Program-made: the position numbers and the translations under genes | Assembly: GCF_000160775.2 (NCBI RefSeq) | Contig: NZ_CM001024.1 | Location: 161,016-225,015, forward strand | Direction: 5' to 3' | Length of the DNA: 64,000 nucleotides | Source: Aeromicrobium marinum DSM 15272 | Lineage (GTDB): Bacteria; Actinomycetota; Actinomycetes; Propionibacteriales; Nocardioidaceae | The notes under the pieces: generated by a model | Seen by the model: the letters and a program-made list of their open reading frames with translations, nothing else | The model's database searches: none | Told to the model about the DNA's origin: nothing | Shown here: positions 8,427 through 18,062 of the stretch, piece by piece | Position numbering within the stretch: the first letter of the stretch is position 1 | Layout of the letters: each line of letters begins with the position of its first letter

Positions 8427-8465
8427 GGCGTCCTACGATGACAAGACCTGCCCTGAGGAGTGACC

Positions 8466-9089
8466 GTGACGACGACCGCCCGCCGCTACGCCGGCCAGAC
8501 CGCCGAGGAGCGCGACGCGCACCGGCGTGAGCGCGTCCGGTCGGCCTGCCGCGAACTGATCGGGGGGAGCGGCTACGCCAGCACGACGGTCGAGAGGATC
8601 TGCTCCACGGCAGGGGTGTCGACGCGCCACTTCTACCAGCACTACGACAACAAGGAAGCCGCCTTCATCGACCTGTACGACAGCATCATCTCGGCCTCGG
8701 GTTCAGCCGCGATGACCAGCCTGGCCGAGACCGAGGGGCGTCCGATGGTCGAGCGCGTGCCGGCGGCGTTCCTGGCCTACCTCAGCCCGATGGTGCGCGA
8801 CGTCCGCACCGCGCGCATCGCCTTCGTCGAGATCATGGGGGTCAGCCCGCAGATGGAGGAGAAGCGGCTCGCCTTCCGGGAGTCGCTGGTGGAGATCATC
8901 ACCACCGAGGGGTCGGCCGCCGTGCGGCGTGGGGAGATCACCGATCGCGACTTCCGGTTCGCCTCGCTCGCGCTCGCCGGGGCCGCCACCGCGATCGTCT
9001 ACGACTGGACGCTGCGGCCCGGTCGGCACAGCGTGGAGCACCTGGAGTCTATGCTCGCCGACCTGGCGGTCGCGCTCATCGCCGCCTGA
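8466..9089 (+). CDS. TetR-family regulator
   Basis: A 207-residue TetR regulator. The helix-turn-helix at about residues 25-60 reads ...GYASTTVERICSTAGVSTRHFY, with the typical FYxxxxxKEALF-like end (FYQHYDNKEAAF). The C-terminal ligand domain is unassigned. GTG 8466 is chosen over GTG 8460 because GAGGAG at 8455-8460 is then correctly spaced. It is divergent from the acyl-CoA synthetase, suggesting acyl-CoA or fatty-acid control of that gene. Confidence 0.87.
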   Translation: MTTTARRYAGQTAEERDAHRRERVRSACRELIGGSGYASTTVERICSTAGVSTRHFYQHYDNKEAAFIDLYDSIISASGSAAMTSLAETEGRPMVERVPAAFLAYLSPMVRDVRTARIAFVEIMGVSPQMEEKRLAFRESLVEIITTEGSAAVRRGEITDRDFRFASLALAGAATAIVYDWTLRPGRHSVEHLESMLADLAVALIAA

Positions 9090-9102
9090 AGACCACCGGC
9101 CG

Positions 9103-10359
9103 TCAGCGGGCCAGCAGGCCCTTCGCCACATGGGTGACCTGCACCTCGTTGCTGCCGGCGTAGATCATGAGCGACTTGGCGTCGCGCGCCAGCTGCTCCA
9201 CCCGGTACTCGGCCATGTAGCCGTTGCCGCCGAACAGCTGCACGGCGTCCATGGCCACGTCGGTGGCGACCTCGGTGGAGTAGAGCTTGACCGCCGACGC
9301 CTCGGCCAGGCTCGGCATGCGGCCGGAGCGCAGGTGCTCCAGGGCGGAGAACACCATGTTCTGCACGTTGAGGCGGGCGACCTCCATCTTCGCGAGCTTG
9401 AGCTGGATCAGCTGCAGGTCGCCGATGGGCCGGCCCCAGAGCTCGCGCTGCCGGGCGTAGTCGATGCTCAGACGGTGGCACTCCTGGATGATGCCCAGGG
9501 ACAGCACGGCGCAGCCCACCCGCTCCATCACGAAGTTCTGCCGGGCACTCTCGCGCCCGTCGTCGCTGCCGCCCGTCGGCTTCTCCCCGCCCAGGAGGCG
9601 GTCGGGGGTGAGGCGGACCCGGTCGAAGAACAGCTCGCCGGTCGGCGACGACATCATGCCCATCTTCTTGAACGGTGCGCCCTGGACCAGCCCGTCCATG
9701 CCGCGGTCGAGGACGAAGGTGAGCACGGGGCGGTCGCGGACCGGGGTCCCGTCGCCCTCGTCGAGCTTGGCGTAGACGACGATCACGTCGGCGTACGGGC
9801 CGTTGGTGATGAACGTCTTGTGCCCCGTGAGGAGGTAGTCGTCGCCGTCGCGGCGGACGGTCGTGGTCATGCCCCCGAACGCGTCCGACCCGGACTCCGG
9901 TTCGGTGATCGCCCACGCCGCGATGTGCTCTGCGGTCACCAGCCGGGGCAGCCAGCGTTCCTTCTGCTCGAGCGTCCCCTTGCTCGCGATGGTGCCGGCG
10001 CCGAGCCCCAGCGAGACGGTGACCGACGCGACGGACCCGAGGCTCACGCCGGCGAGCTCACTGACCAGCACCGCCGCCATGGAGGCCGCGCCGTCCAGGT
10101 CGCCGGCCGGCGACGGGGGCGCGGGCTCGTCGGCGGTCCCGTCGGAGGGCTGCTGCCGTCGGCGGTCGGCCGCGAGCATGGCCGCCAGGGCCTCGGAGGC
10201 CACGGTGTCGATGCCGAAGTCGGCGAAGAGCTTCCGGACGAGGTCGTACGGGGGCAGGTCGCCCGACTCGAGGCGGTCCAGGTGCGGGCGCAGCTCGGTG
10301 TCGATCCAGTCGCGCACGGCATCGCGGACCGCGAGGTCGGACTCCGACCACTCGATCAT
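9103..10359 (-). CDS. Acyl-CoA dehydrogenase
   Basis: A 418-residue flavoprotein dehydrogenase. Visible motifs are WAITEPESGSDA and GHKTFITNGPYADV (FAD/substrate binding), GRPIGDLQLIQLKLAKM (helix G) and the C-terminal LFGGNGYMAEY. In the terminal IYAGSNEVQ motif, Ala replaces the Glu that is the base in MCAD-type enzymes, so the base must lie elsewhere, as in isovaleryl-CoA-type enzymes. A low-complexity insert of about 35 residues (near 50-80) interrupts the N-terminal helical domain. The start is placed at ATG 10359; further upstream codons lack family features. It converges with the TetR gene. Confidence 0.85.
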   Translation of the reverse strand: MIEWSESDLAVRDAVRDWIDTELRPHLDRLESGDLPPYDLVRKLFADFGIDTVASEALAAMLAADRRRQQPSDGTADEPAPPSPAGDLDGAASMAAVLVSELAGVSLGSVASVTVSLGLGAGTIASKGTLEQKERWLPRLVTAEHIAAWAITEPESGSDAFGGMTTTVRRDGDDYLLTGHKTFITNGPYADVIVVYAKLDEGDGTPVRDRPVLTFVLDRGMDGLVQGAPFKKMGMMSSPTGELFFDRVRLTPDRLLGGEKPTGGSDDGRESARQNFVMERVGCAVLSLGIIQECHRLSIDYARQRELWGRPIGDLQLIQLKLAKMEVARLNVQNMVFSALEHLRSGRMPSLAEASAVKLYSTEVATDVAMDAVQLFGGNGYMAEYRVEQLARDAKSLMIYAGSNEVQVTHVAKGLLAR

Positions 10360-10556
10360 GCGCTCGTCCCCGAGGGCTCCGGCGTCCGGCGTGCTGTCCT
10401 GCTCCTGCTGAGGTCCATGGGTGGACGCTAGGGCGGCCGGGCGGCGGAAGCGATGACCCGAGGGCTCGCATCCCGTGACCGGATCGATCATCGGAGCACG
10501 CCACAGAGTGAAACGAGGGCTTGTCGGATCAGTCGGATCGATATAGCCTGCGTCAC

Positions 10557-11717
10557 ATGTGGTCATTCAACGTTTCGGTCCCCCGGTCCATCGTCGTCCC
10601 GGTCGCGGCCCTGTGCGTCGCCCTCGTCCCGACCGCTGCGTCCGCCGCTTCCATCGACTTCGCCCCGCCGGTCGAGTCGGCCATCGACAACGGCGCCGGG
10701 CCGGGTCCGGCCCCACGAGCCAACGTGTCGGCGGACGTCGACGGCGACGGGTCGCCGGACATCGTCTCGATCGGGAACCTTGGCTTCGGCGGCCTGCTCG
10801 TCTCGATCAGCAACGGCGACGGCACCTTCGCCGCTGCCACCAGCATCCCCGGCACGTCCGGGAGCCAGGGCGTGGACGTCGGTGACGTCGACGGCGACGG
10901 GATTGCCGATGTCGTCACGGCGACGGTCGCACAACTTCAGGTGCTGCTCGGCAACGGCGACGGCACCTTCACCTCAGCCGGCACCTACCCCTACTCGTTG
11001 GGCGGGCAGGTACAGCCGATCCTCACCGACGTCGACAACGACGGCGATCTCGACGTGGTCTCCCCGTCGTTCACGTCGATCAACACTCTCCTGAACGACG
11101 GTTCTGGCACCTTTGCCGATGGGCCGACCTCTTGGGTCGCCGGCGCGGGAGTGGTGTCAGCCATCGCGCCGGCCCGACTCGACAGCGACGGGCTCGGTGA
11201 CCTCTTCGCCGTCGATGGATTGAGCGGCACGACCTTCGCGCTCGTCGGTACCGGTGGTGGCAGGTACACGGTCACCGGACGCCTGCTCGGATCCGGCTTC
11301 ATCCCCGAGGACGTCGTGGCGATCGACCTGGACGGTGACGGTTTCGACGACGCGGCCACGGTCGGCTCGTTCAGCTTCACCCTGGCGACCGGGCTGACCA
11401 ACGGCATCGGCAGGTTCCGGTCGGTCTTCCCCGCCACAGTGCGGTTTGCCGGTCCCGGACCGACCAGCGCGGCTGCAGCCGATCTGGATGGCGACGGTCG
11501 CGAGGACCTGGTGGTCTCGTCCCTCGCCAATCCCCTGCAGGGCACCCTGACGGTCCTCGCCGGCAATGGCACTGCCCGCCCGACCAAGGTCGGCGCCTTT
11601 GCCACGGCGTCGTTCCCCCAGAACCCGATGCTGATCGACGCCGACGGCGACGGCCGGACCGACATGGTCACCGTCAGCCCCGGGACCATTACAACTGTTC
11701 GGAATGTGACGCCGTGA
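10557..11717 (+). CDS. Exported FG-GAP/VCBS repeat protein
   Basis: A 386-residue protein with a Sec signal peptide (about residues 1-30, ending ASAAS). It carries at least six calcium-binding DxDxDG-type loops (VDGDG, VDGDG, VDNDG, LDGDG, LDGDG, ADGDG) plus a degenerate one, at intervals expected for the blades of an integrin-alpha-like beta-propeller. It is likely extracellular and Ca2+-stabilised; the ligand is unknown. No Shine-Dalgarno is seen; TAGCCT at 10544-10549 lies 7 nt before ATG 10557. Its stop overlaps the GTG of the lipase gene, so it heads a three-gene exported-protein operon. Confidence 0.85.
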   Translation: MWSFNVSVPRSIVVPVAALCVALVPTAASAASIDFAPPVESAIDNGAGPGPAPRANVSADVDGDGSPDIVSIGNLGFGGLLVSISNGDGTFAAATSIPGTSGSQGVDVGDVDGDGIADVVTATVAQLQVLLGNGDGTFTSAGTYPYSLGGQVQPILTDVDNDGDLDVVSPSFTSINTLLNDGSGTFADGPTSWVAGAGVVSAIAPARLDSDGLGDLFAVDGLSGTTFALVGTGGGRYTVTGRLLGSGFIPEDVVAIDLDGDGFDDAATVGSFSFTLATGLTNGIGRFRSVFPATVRFAGPGPTSAAAADLDGDGREDLVVSSLANPLQGTLTVLAGNGTARPTKVGAFATASFPQNPMLIDADGDGRTDMVTVSPGTITTVRNVTP

Positions 11718-12955
11718 GGGCGCGCCGGTGGGCCGTGACGGTTGCGGTTGCCCTCGTGGCCTCCGTGGCCGTCGCCGCCGGGGCAACGGTCCCCGCGGCT
11801 GCGACGCCGCTGCCGGTTCCCGAGGACGACCCGTTCTACTCCGTTCCCGCCGACATCGCGGACTACGAGCCGGGTGACGTCATCGACAGTCGCTCGGTCG
11901 ACGTCAAGGCCTTCGAGCTTCCGTTGCCGGCGCGAGCCTGGCAGGTCCTGTACCGCACGGAGGACTCCAAGGGCCGGCCGAGCGCCACGGTCACCACCGT
12001 CATGGTGCCCCTGTCGGACTGGAGGAAGCCCGGCCCGCGGCCCTTGGTCTCGTACCAGACGGCCGAGGATGGCGTGGCCGGCCGGTGCGCGCCGTCGTAT
12101 GCGCTGCGGGCCGGCGTCCAGGGCGGATTCACCGGCTCGTTGAGCGAGACCCCGCTGATCGGACTGGCCCTGTTGCAGGGGTGGGCTGTCGCCGCGCCCG
12201 ACTACGAGGGCCCGCGGTCGGAGTTCCTCGTCGCCGGCACACAGGCCAAGGGTGTCCTTGATGGCATCCGGGCTGTCCAGAACTTCTCACCCGCTGGCTT
12301 GGCCGATTCGCCGGTCGGCTTGTGGGGCTACTCCGGTGGGAGCTTGGCGACGGCCACCGCAGCCCAACTGCAGCTGACCTACGCGCCGGAGTTGGAGTTC
12401 GAGGGCATCGCGCTGGGCGGTCTGCTCGGCGACGTCCGGTCCACGATCGACGCGTTCAGCGGCAGCATCGGCGGCGGCGCGATCCCCATGGGCTTCAACG
12501 GGTTCCTGCGGGCCTACCCGGAACTCGACCTCCTGCAGTACATCAACGAGGTAGGGCGGGAGAAGATCGAGGCGACTGCAGGTGACTGCCTGTTCGACGC
12601 CGCGCTGCGATACCCACTCCTGCGGACCGGGAGCATCGAGGCGATACCTGACGTGCTGAGCGTTCCACCCGTCGCGGCCATGCTGCGTGAGAACAGCCCA
12701 CTGCACCTGCCGGGCGTCCCCACCGCGCCGGTGTACCACTACCACACGGTGTTCGACCAGTTCGCCCCGATCGCGCCGGCCCGCGCGACGATGCGCAACT
12801 ACTGTGACGGCGGTGCCACCGTGCAGAGCGTCGAGTCGCTGCTGGGCGAACATCTGACCGAGATCATCGTGGGAGCCCCCCGGGCCGTGAGGTTCCTCAA
12901 GGATCGCTTCGCCGGCCTGCCGGCGAAGAGCAACTGCTCGAGGATCCCCGGCTGA
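11714..12955 (+). CDS. Secreted lipase (LIP / secretory lipase family)
   Basis: A 413-residue protein with an N-terminal signal peptide (about residues 1-30, ...VPAAATP). The catalytic domain has the nucleophile elbow GYSGG and the SYQTAEDG and PDYEGP segments typical of fungal/actinobacterial secretory lipases (LIP family). Cysteines near 121, 291, 359 and the C-terminus could form disulfides. The GTG start overlaps the upstream TGA (GTGA). It acts outside the cell on acyl esters. It is co-transcribed with the FG-GAP and beta-helix proteins. Confidence 0.87.
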   Translation: MRARRWAVTVAVALVASVAVAAGATVPAAATPLPVPEDDPFYSVPADIADYEPGDVIDSRSVDVKAFELPLPARAWQVLYRTEDSKGRPSATVTTVMVPLSDWRKPGPRPLVSYQTAEDGVAGRCAPSYALRAGVQGGFTGSLSETPLIGLALLQGWAVAAPDYEGPRSEFLVAGTQAKGVLDGIRAVQNFSPAGLADSPVGLWGYSGGSLATATAAQLQLTYAPELEFEGIALGGLLGDVRSTIDAFSGSIGGGAIPMGFNGFLRAYPELDLLQYINEVGREKIEATAGDCLFDAALRYPLLRTGSIEAIPDVLSVPPVAAMLRENSPLHLPGVPTAPVYHYHTVFDQFAPIAPARATMRNYCDGGATVQSVESLLGEHLTEIIVGAPRAVRFLKDRFAGLPAKSNCSRIPG

Positions 12956-12984
12956 TGATCCCTGCGCCCTCCGAATGGAGCCAC

Positions 12985-14721
12985 ATGACGGTGAACCGAT
13001 CGATGCCGCTGAAGCTGCCGCTTCTGGTCGCAGCCATGTGCGCCAGCCTGGCTGGCGCGCTCCTGGTGTTTCCCACCAGCGCAGTTGCTGCCGGACCGTC
13101 CTGGTACGTCCAAGGGGGCTCGGCGGCCGGCGGATCGGGCGCAGTCGACTCGCCGTTCGGATCGCTAGCCGAGGCCGAGGCTGCATCAGCGCCGGGCGAC
13201 ACCATCGTGGTACTGCCCTCCCCGAAGGTGCTGGACGGCGGGATTGAGCTCAAGCCCGGCCAGCGACTCGTGGGGGAGGGCCCCTCCGTCACCGCCGGTG
13301 CGGTGGTGGCCCCGCAGCTCACCAACACCACGGACCGGCTCGACGGCGACGCCGTGCGGCTGGCCGACGGCACGACGGTTCAGAACCTGCGCATCACCGG
13401 TGCCCGCCGCGGTGCGGTCTACGGACTGGACGTGACCGAGGTCCTGGTCGAGGGCAACGACGTGGCCGGGCAGAACACGTCGTGCACGCCCGGGTTCCTG
13501 ATTCCGGCGTTCATCGGCCCGACCAACGTGCCGGGCATCGGCATCCCGGTCGGTGGGGGGCTGCAGAACGGCTGGGCCGGCATCATGATCGATGTCACCG
13601 AGCGCCAGGGGGTCACCGCCACGATCGCCGACAACCTCGTACGCGATGCCGACTGTGGCGACGGCATCGACATCCGCACCGCCGGGTCGGCCTCGGCCGA
13701 TGTCACGGTCCGCGGCAACGACGTGCGCTCGTTGAAGCAGGGCCCTGACTTCAAGTCGGTCCTCGCGATCGGCATGCAGGCCAGCGACACCTCCGAGCTC
13801 ACCGCGATCGTCCACGACAACACCCAGTCCGATCTCGGCGACCCCGAGGAGCTGAACTTCATCCTCGCTGGATCGAACTCCGAGGGCGTCTACGTCAACG
13901 GGGTCGGCCCGTCACGCATGCACGTCACGATCACCGAGAACATCTACACCAACGACAAGGGTGTCGGGAACTTCTCAGCGAACGGGCTGGAGGTGGTCAC
14001 GATGGGCAGCGGATCAGACGTCTCGGTCGTGGTTCGCGACAGCCACTTCTCCGGGTCACCGGGTGACCTCGTCGAGCACGGGGCGTTGGGCACCGATGCC
14101 CGGATGGAGATGCTGCTCGAGCGCGTCACGGTCGAGCGGTCTGCCGGGTTCGGCGACACCAAGATCTTGCCCTTCAATAATGGCGACTGCGTGGTGGCCG
14201 GCAGCCTCGGCGCCCGCAATGACGTCAGTCTCGTCGTGCGCGACAGTGTGCTCCGAGACTGCTCCAACAACGGCCTGTCAATCGGGAGCAACGTCGTCAA
14301 CGGCACCGGAGCGAGCGGGCGCATCGTCGTCGAGGTCGACAACACGCAGATCACCGGCAACCGTGGCGGCAACCTGAGTGTCCGCAACTTCACGAAGCTC
14401 GACGAGTTGGTGGTCAAAGTGCAGCGCAGCAACCTGGCTGGCAGTTCGAGCTTCGGGTCCAGCATCGCCGACGTCTCGATCGAGGACTTCGGCCGGACCA
14501 CGCGTTCGACGATCGACCTCGGCGGTGGCGCACTCGGCAGCGTGGGTCAGAACTGTGTCGTCGGGGGTCTGTTGGCCGCGAACGTGGTCCGGTACAAGGT
14601 GGCGGCCAAGAACACCTGGTGGGGTCGCCCCGGAGGGCCGGGTCTGCTGCGGACGCTGGCGCTCGGCGGACTGCTCAACACCGGATCGGCCCTCGCGTCA
14701 GCCCCGGCTCACTGCCGCTGA
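12985..14721 (+). CDS. Exported right-handed beta-helix protein
   Basis: A 578-residue protein. The signal peptide (LPLLVAAMCASLAGALL..AVAA) is followed by a PbH1-type parallel beta-helix. Repeating short strands with Asn/Asp/Gly turns (LVEGNDV, ADNLVRDADCGDGIDI, VRGNDVRS, VRDSHFSGS, VRDSVLRDCSNNG) run to the C-terminus. No catalytic residues of pectate lyase could be assigned. ATG 12985 has GGAG 5 nt upstream; an alternative ATG 12955 overlaps the lipase stop (TGATG). It is the last gene of the exported-protein operon. Confidence 0.78.
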   Translation: MTVNRSMPLKLPLLVAAMCASLAGALLVFPTSAVAAGPSWYVQGGSAAGGSGAVDSPFGSLAEAEAASAPGDTIVVLPSPKVLDGGIELKPGQRLVGEGPSVTAGAVVAPQLTNTTDRLDGDAVRLADGTTVQNLRITGARRGAVYGLDVTEVLVEGNDVAGQNTSCTPGFLIPAFIGPTNVPGIGIPVGGGLQNGWAGIMIDVTERQGVTATIADNLVRDADCGDGIDIRTAGSASADVTVRGNDVRSLKQGPDFKSVLAIGMQASDTSELTAIVHDNTQSDLGDPEELNFILAGSNSEGVYVNGVGPSRMHVTITENIYTNDKGVGNFSANGLEVVTMGSGSDVSVVVRDSHFSGSPGDLVEHGALGTDARMEMLLERVTVERSAGFGDTKILPFNNGDCVVAGSLGARNDVSLVVRDSVLRDCSNNGLSIGSNVVNGTGASGRIVVEVDNTQITGNRGGNLSVRNFTKLDELVVKVQRSNLAGSSSFGSSIADVSIEDFGRTTRSTIDLGGGALGSVGQNCVVGGLLAANVVRYKVAAKNTWWGRPGGPGLLRTLALGGLLNTGSALASAPAHCR

Positions 14722-14780
14722 CCCGTCAACTGATCCCCGTCGCGTGTCGGCCATCGAGGCTCGTGGGGCCGGTTCGCGGG

Positions 14781-15818
14781 TCAGGGGCGGTAGGCGCCGG
14801 GGGAGGCGCCGACCCACCGCTTGAAGGCTCGCCGGAAGGCGCTGGTCTCGCTGAACCCGACGAGCTCGGCCACCTCGTCGGTGGGCCGACCGGCCAAGAG
14901 GGCGCTGATCGAGAGGTCGCGGCGCAGGTCGTTGCGCAAGCCGCTGATGCTGGACCCCTCGGCACGCAGCAGGCGCCGCAGGTGGGGTTCGCTGTAGGCC
15001 AACGCGGAGGCGAGGTCGGAGGCGTCGGGCCACTGTCGCACCGGGGTGGCCGAGAGCGCCGCCCTCACCCGGGCGGTCAGGGTGGTCTCGTAGTCCCGCT
15101 GGGCGAAGATGTCGACCGGAGCGTTGCGCAGGTACCGGTTGAGGTCTGCTTCGGTGCGCGTGACCGGTCGGTTCATCTGGTCCTGGCTCACGACCAGTGC
15201 CGTCGTCGGGGCGTTGAACCGCGGCAGGGTCCCGAACAGGTGGAGGTACTCGCGGTCCTCGGCCGGTCGGTCGTACGGCAGCCAGACCTCGTCCAGCCGC
15301 ACGGTCGACCCGGTCAGCCAGGCGCCGAACCGGTGGGTGATCATCACCGCGAGGTCAGTCAGCAGGTACTCGGGGTCGTCCAACCCGGACAGGTCGAGTT
15401 CGATCCGGGTCGAGGTGCCGCCGTCGACCAAACTCACCCGAGGCAGGCCCGGCAGGACCGGCAGGAAGTGGTCGGCGCGCCGCAGCACGTCGTTCAGGTT
15501 CGCGGCGTGGATGAGCCCGTGGCACAGCAGCGACCAGGTGCCGCGCGGGACCGGGGCGTTCCCGAGGCCGAAGAACTCGTCATTGCTCAGCCGCCACAGC
15601 GACCTCACGAAGGCGGCCAGCTGTGCGGCGGTGCACCGGCCGTGGTCGTCGGCGATCTGGGCCGCCGTGAGGTCCGCAGCGGTGAGGGGGACGGTCAGGT
15701 CGACACCGCTGTCGGCCGCCCAGCGGATCGCAGCGCGGATGACGTGCACCCCCAGGGTCGGGCCGCCCAGCACGGGGACTCCCCCGGTCGGGGGCCCGGC
15801 CGGGATGCGGTGCGTCAT
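14781..15818 (-). CDS. AraC-family regulator (OruR/ArgR-like)
   Basis: A 345-residue regulator with an N-terminal ligand domain of the Arabinose_bd/OruR type and a C-terminal AraC double helix-turn-helix ending VAELVGFSETSAFRRAFKRW followed by GASPGAYR. TAGGCT 6 nt before ATG 15818 suggests a leaderless transcript. It is divergent from the MaoC/thiolase operon, making it the likely activator. The effector is unknown. Confidence 0.87.
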   Translation of the reverse strand: MTHRIPAGPPTGGVPVLGGPTLGVHVIRAAIRWAADSGVDLTVPLTAADLTAAQIADDHGRCTAAQLAAFVRSLWRLSNDEFFGLGNAPVPRGTWSLLCHGLIHAANLNDVLRRADHFLPVLPGLPRVSLVDGGTSTRIELDLSGLDDPEYLLTDLAVMITHRFGAWLTGSTVRLDEVWLPYDRPAEDREYLHLFGTLPRFNAPTTALVVSQDQMNRPVTRTEADLNRYLRNAPVDIFAQRDYETTLTARVRAALSATPVRQWPDASDLASALAYSEPHLRRLLRAEGSSISGLRNDLRRDLSISALLAGRPTDEVAELVGFSETSAFRRAFKRWVGASPGAYRP

Positions 15819-15824
15819 GGCCTC

Positions 15825-15946
15825 AGCCTACCCAACTGAAAAGTCACCTTGTCTTATCCGCGGTGCCGGGGGGGCGGACGTGATCGGATGGGTCACGAAC
15901 ACCGACCGCTGCGGTCCTGTCGAGTCGCCCCGGCCGTGCGTAGCGT
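15825..15946. promoter_or_regulatory. Divergent leaderless promoters between araC-type gene and MaoC operon
   Basis: On the minus strand TAGGCT (15830-15825) lies 6 nt from ATG 15818. On the plus strand TAGCGT (15941-15946) lies 7 nt from GTG 15954. Neither gene has a Shine-Dalgarno. Clear -35 boxes are not seen, as expected if an AraC-type activator is required. Confidence 0.5.
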
Positions 15947-15953
15947 CGCCACC

Positions 15954-16853
15954 GTGACCCCGACAACGGCCAGCGACTCCCCGCTCATCGACGACTTCGA
16001 CGTCGACCAGATCGGTGTCTGGGGCGACCCGAGCACGACCGAGGTGACCGGCGACCAGATCGCGGCCTACGCCGCCGCCACCAACGATCCGCATCCGTGG
16101 CACCTCAGCGGCCGGCAGGCGCCGATCGTGTTCGCGGTCGTACCGACCTTCACCCTGATGGCCGAACGTGCCATGGCGCCGGTCCCCGACCACCTGATGC
16201 TGCGCATCCTGCACGGTGAGCAGGACATCCGCAGCCATCGGCCGATCGTCGCCGGCGACCGGCTGACCAGTCGCTCCCGGGTGGTGGGCATCCACGGCAA
16301 GTCGTCGGGCGTCGTGGTGACCACCGCGATCGAGACGGTGGACGACACCGGAGCGCCGGTCGTCAGCCAGTCGTTCGCGGGGTTCTTCCGTGGCGGGCGG
16401 TGGGAGCCGGATGCCGGTGAGGCCTTCCCCGAGCACGCCCTGTCGCCGCGGGTGTCGGCCCGTCCGGCCGACTTCGTGGTCCAGCAGCGGATCGATCCAG
16501 ACCAGACCCACCGGTACGCCGCCGCATCCGGCGACCCGATGCCGATCCACACCGACGACGAGTTCGCACGGGCGATGGGGCTGCCGGGGATCATCGCCCA
16601 CGGTCTCTGCACGATGGCCTTCACCTCAGTCGGTCTGGTCGAGACGGTGTGCCCCGCCGATCCCGGCCGACTGTCCCGGCTCGCGGTGCGGTTCGCCGGC
16701 ATCGCCCGACCGGGGGACCAGCTGTCGACCCGGTACTTCGATCTCGGGGCGGCCGGCAGCGATGCGGCGTTCGGGTTCACCACCATGTGCGGGGACGACC
16801 CCGTCATCACCGATGGCCTCGCCGTGGTGCGCGGCCAGGAAGCGAGCACCTGA
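15954..16853 (+). CDS. Double hot-dog MaoC-like acyl dehydratase/hydratase
   Basis: A 299-residue protein with two hot-dog domains. The N-terminal half is of the FAS1-like dehydratase type. The C-terminal half (from about residue 170) has the hydratase-2 motif [12 protein letters not shown] followed by an [13 protein letters not shown] segment. It hydrates an enoyl-CoA to a 3-hydroxyacyl-CoA. The GTG start is supported by a TAGCGT hexamer 7 nt upstream. It overlaps the thiolase (TGATG) and starts a four-gene beta-oxidation operon. Confidence 0.85.
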   Translation: MTPTTASDSPLIDDFDVDQIGVWGDPSTTEVTGDQIAAYAAATNDPHPWHLSGRQAPIVFAVVPTFTLMAERAMAPVPDHLMLRILHGEQDIRSHRPIVAGDRLTSRSRVVGIHGKSSGVVVTTAIETVDDTGAPVVSQSFAGFFRGGRWEPDAGEAFPEHALSPRVSARPADFVVQQRIDPDQTHRYAAASGDPMPIHTDDEFARAMGLPGIIAHGLCTMAFTSVGLVETVCPADPGRLSRLAVRFAGIARPGDQLSTRYFDLGAAGSDAAFGFTTMCGDDPVITDGLAVVRGQEAST

Positions 16854-18037
16854 TGACCGCAGCATTCGTCGCCGGCGTCGGCATGACCAAGTTCGAGAAG
16901 CCGGGGAAGCGGGAATGGGACTACCCGGACATGGCCCGGGAGTCCGGGACGGCCGCCCTGGCCGATGCGGGTCTGGAGTACGGCCAGGTCGAGGCCGCCT
17001 ACGTCGGCTACGTCTACGGTGACTCCACCGCCGGGCAGCGCGCGGTCTACGAGCTGGGGCTCACCGGTATCCCCGTCGTCAACGTCAACAACAACTGCTC
17101 CACCGGGTCGACGGCCCTGTACCTGGCGACCCAGGCGGTGCGCTCCGGTCAGGTCGACGTCGCGCTGGCGCTCGGCTTCGAGAAGATGCTGCCCGGTGCA
17201 TTGGCGGCCGGCTACGAGGACCGTGAGTCGCCCCTGTTGCGGCACCTGCTGGCGCTGGCCGAGCTCGAGGAGTTCGCGATGCCGGCTGCGCCGTACATGT
17301 TCGGGGCGGCGGGCCGTGAGCACATGCGCCGCTTCGGCTCGACCCCCGAGCAGTTCGCCCGGATCGCCGAGAAGAACCATCGGCACTCCGCGGCCAACCC
17401 CTACGCCCAGTTCCAGGACATCTACTCCCTGGAGCAGATCCAGGCCGCGCCGATGATCTACGACCCGCTGACCAAGTTGCAGTGCTCGCCCCCCTCGGAG
17501 GGTTCCGCCGCCGCGATCGTCGTCAGCGAGCGGTTCCTGGACGCCAACGGGCTGCGCGACCGGGCGGTGGAGATCGTCGGACAGTCGATGGTCACCGACC
17601 TGGCATCGACCTTCGAGGCCAAGAGCGCGATCACCCTGGTAGGTGCCGACATGAGCGCGACGGCCGCCCGACAGGTGTACGCGCAGGCCGGCATCACGCC
17701 CGACCAGATCGACGTGATCGAGCTGCACGACTGCTTCTCGACCAATGAACTGCTGACCTACGAGGCGCTCGGCCTGTGCGAGGAGGGCCAGGGCAGCACC
17801 CTCGTGGACGCCGACGCCACGACCTTCGGTGGCCAGGTCGTCGTGAACCCGTCCGGCGGCCTGATCTCCAAGGGTCACCCGCTCGGCGCCACCGGTCTGG
17901 CGCAGTGCGCCGAGTTGACGTGGCAGCTGCGCGGCACCGCCGGCGACCGACAGGTCCAGGGCGCCACCCTGGCGCTCCAGCACAACATCGGTCTCGGCGG
18001 CGCCGCCGTCGTGACCGCCTACCGCCCCGCTTCCTGA
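16853..18037 (+). CDS. Lipid-transfer-type (SCP2-like) thiolase
   Basis: A 394-residue thiolase. The nucleophilic Cys is in NNNCSTGS, the HDCF motif is in the second half, and the C-terminal signature [15 protein letters not shown] is present. This belongs to the sterol-carrier/lipid-transfer thiolase group, which cleaves 3-ketoacyl-CoA and often acts on branched or ring-linked side chains. The final Cys of classical thiolases is replaced (HNIGLGG). The ATG overlaps the MaoC stop. It works with the downstream SRPBCC protein and the SDR. Confidence 0.88.
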   Translation: MTAAFVAGVGMTKFEKPGKREWDYPDMARESGTAALADAGLEYGQVEAAYVGYVYGDSTAGQRAVYELGLTGIPVVNVNNNCSTGSTALYLATQAVRSGQVDVALALGFEKMLPGALAAGYEDRESPLLRHLLALAELEEFAMPAAPYMFGAAGREHMRRFGSTPEQFARIAEKNHRHSAANPYAQFQDIYSLEQIQAAPMIYDPLTKLQCSPPSEGSAAAIVVSERFLDANGLRDRAVEIVGQSMVTDLASTFEAKSAITLVGADMSATAARQVYAQAGITPDQIDVIELHDCFSTNELLTYEALGLCEEGQGSTLVDADATTFGGQVVVNPSGGLISKGHPLGATGLAQCAELTWQLRGTAGDRQVQGATLALQHNIGLGGAAVVTAYRPAS

Positions 18038-18062
18038 CCCGCTCCACGAAAGGACCACGCCC

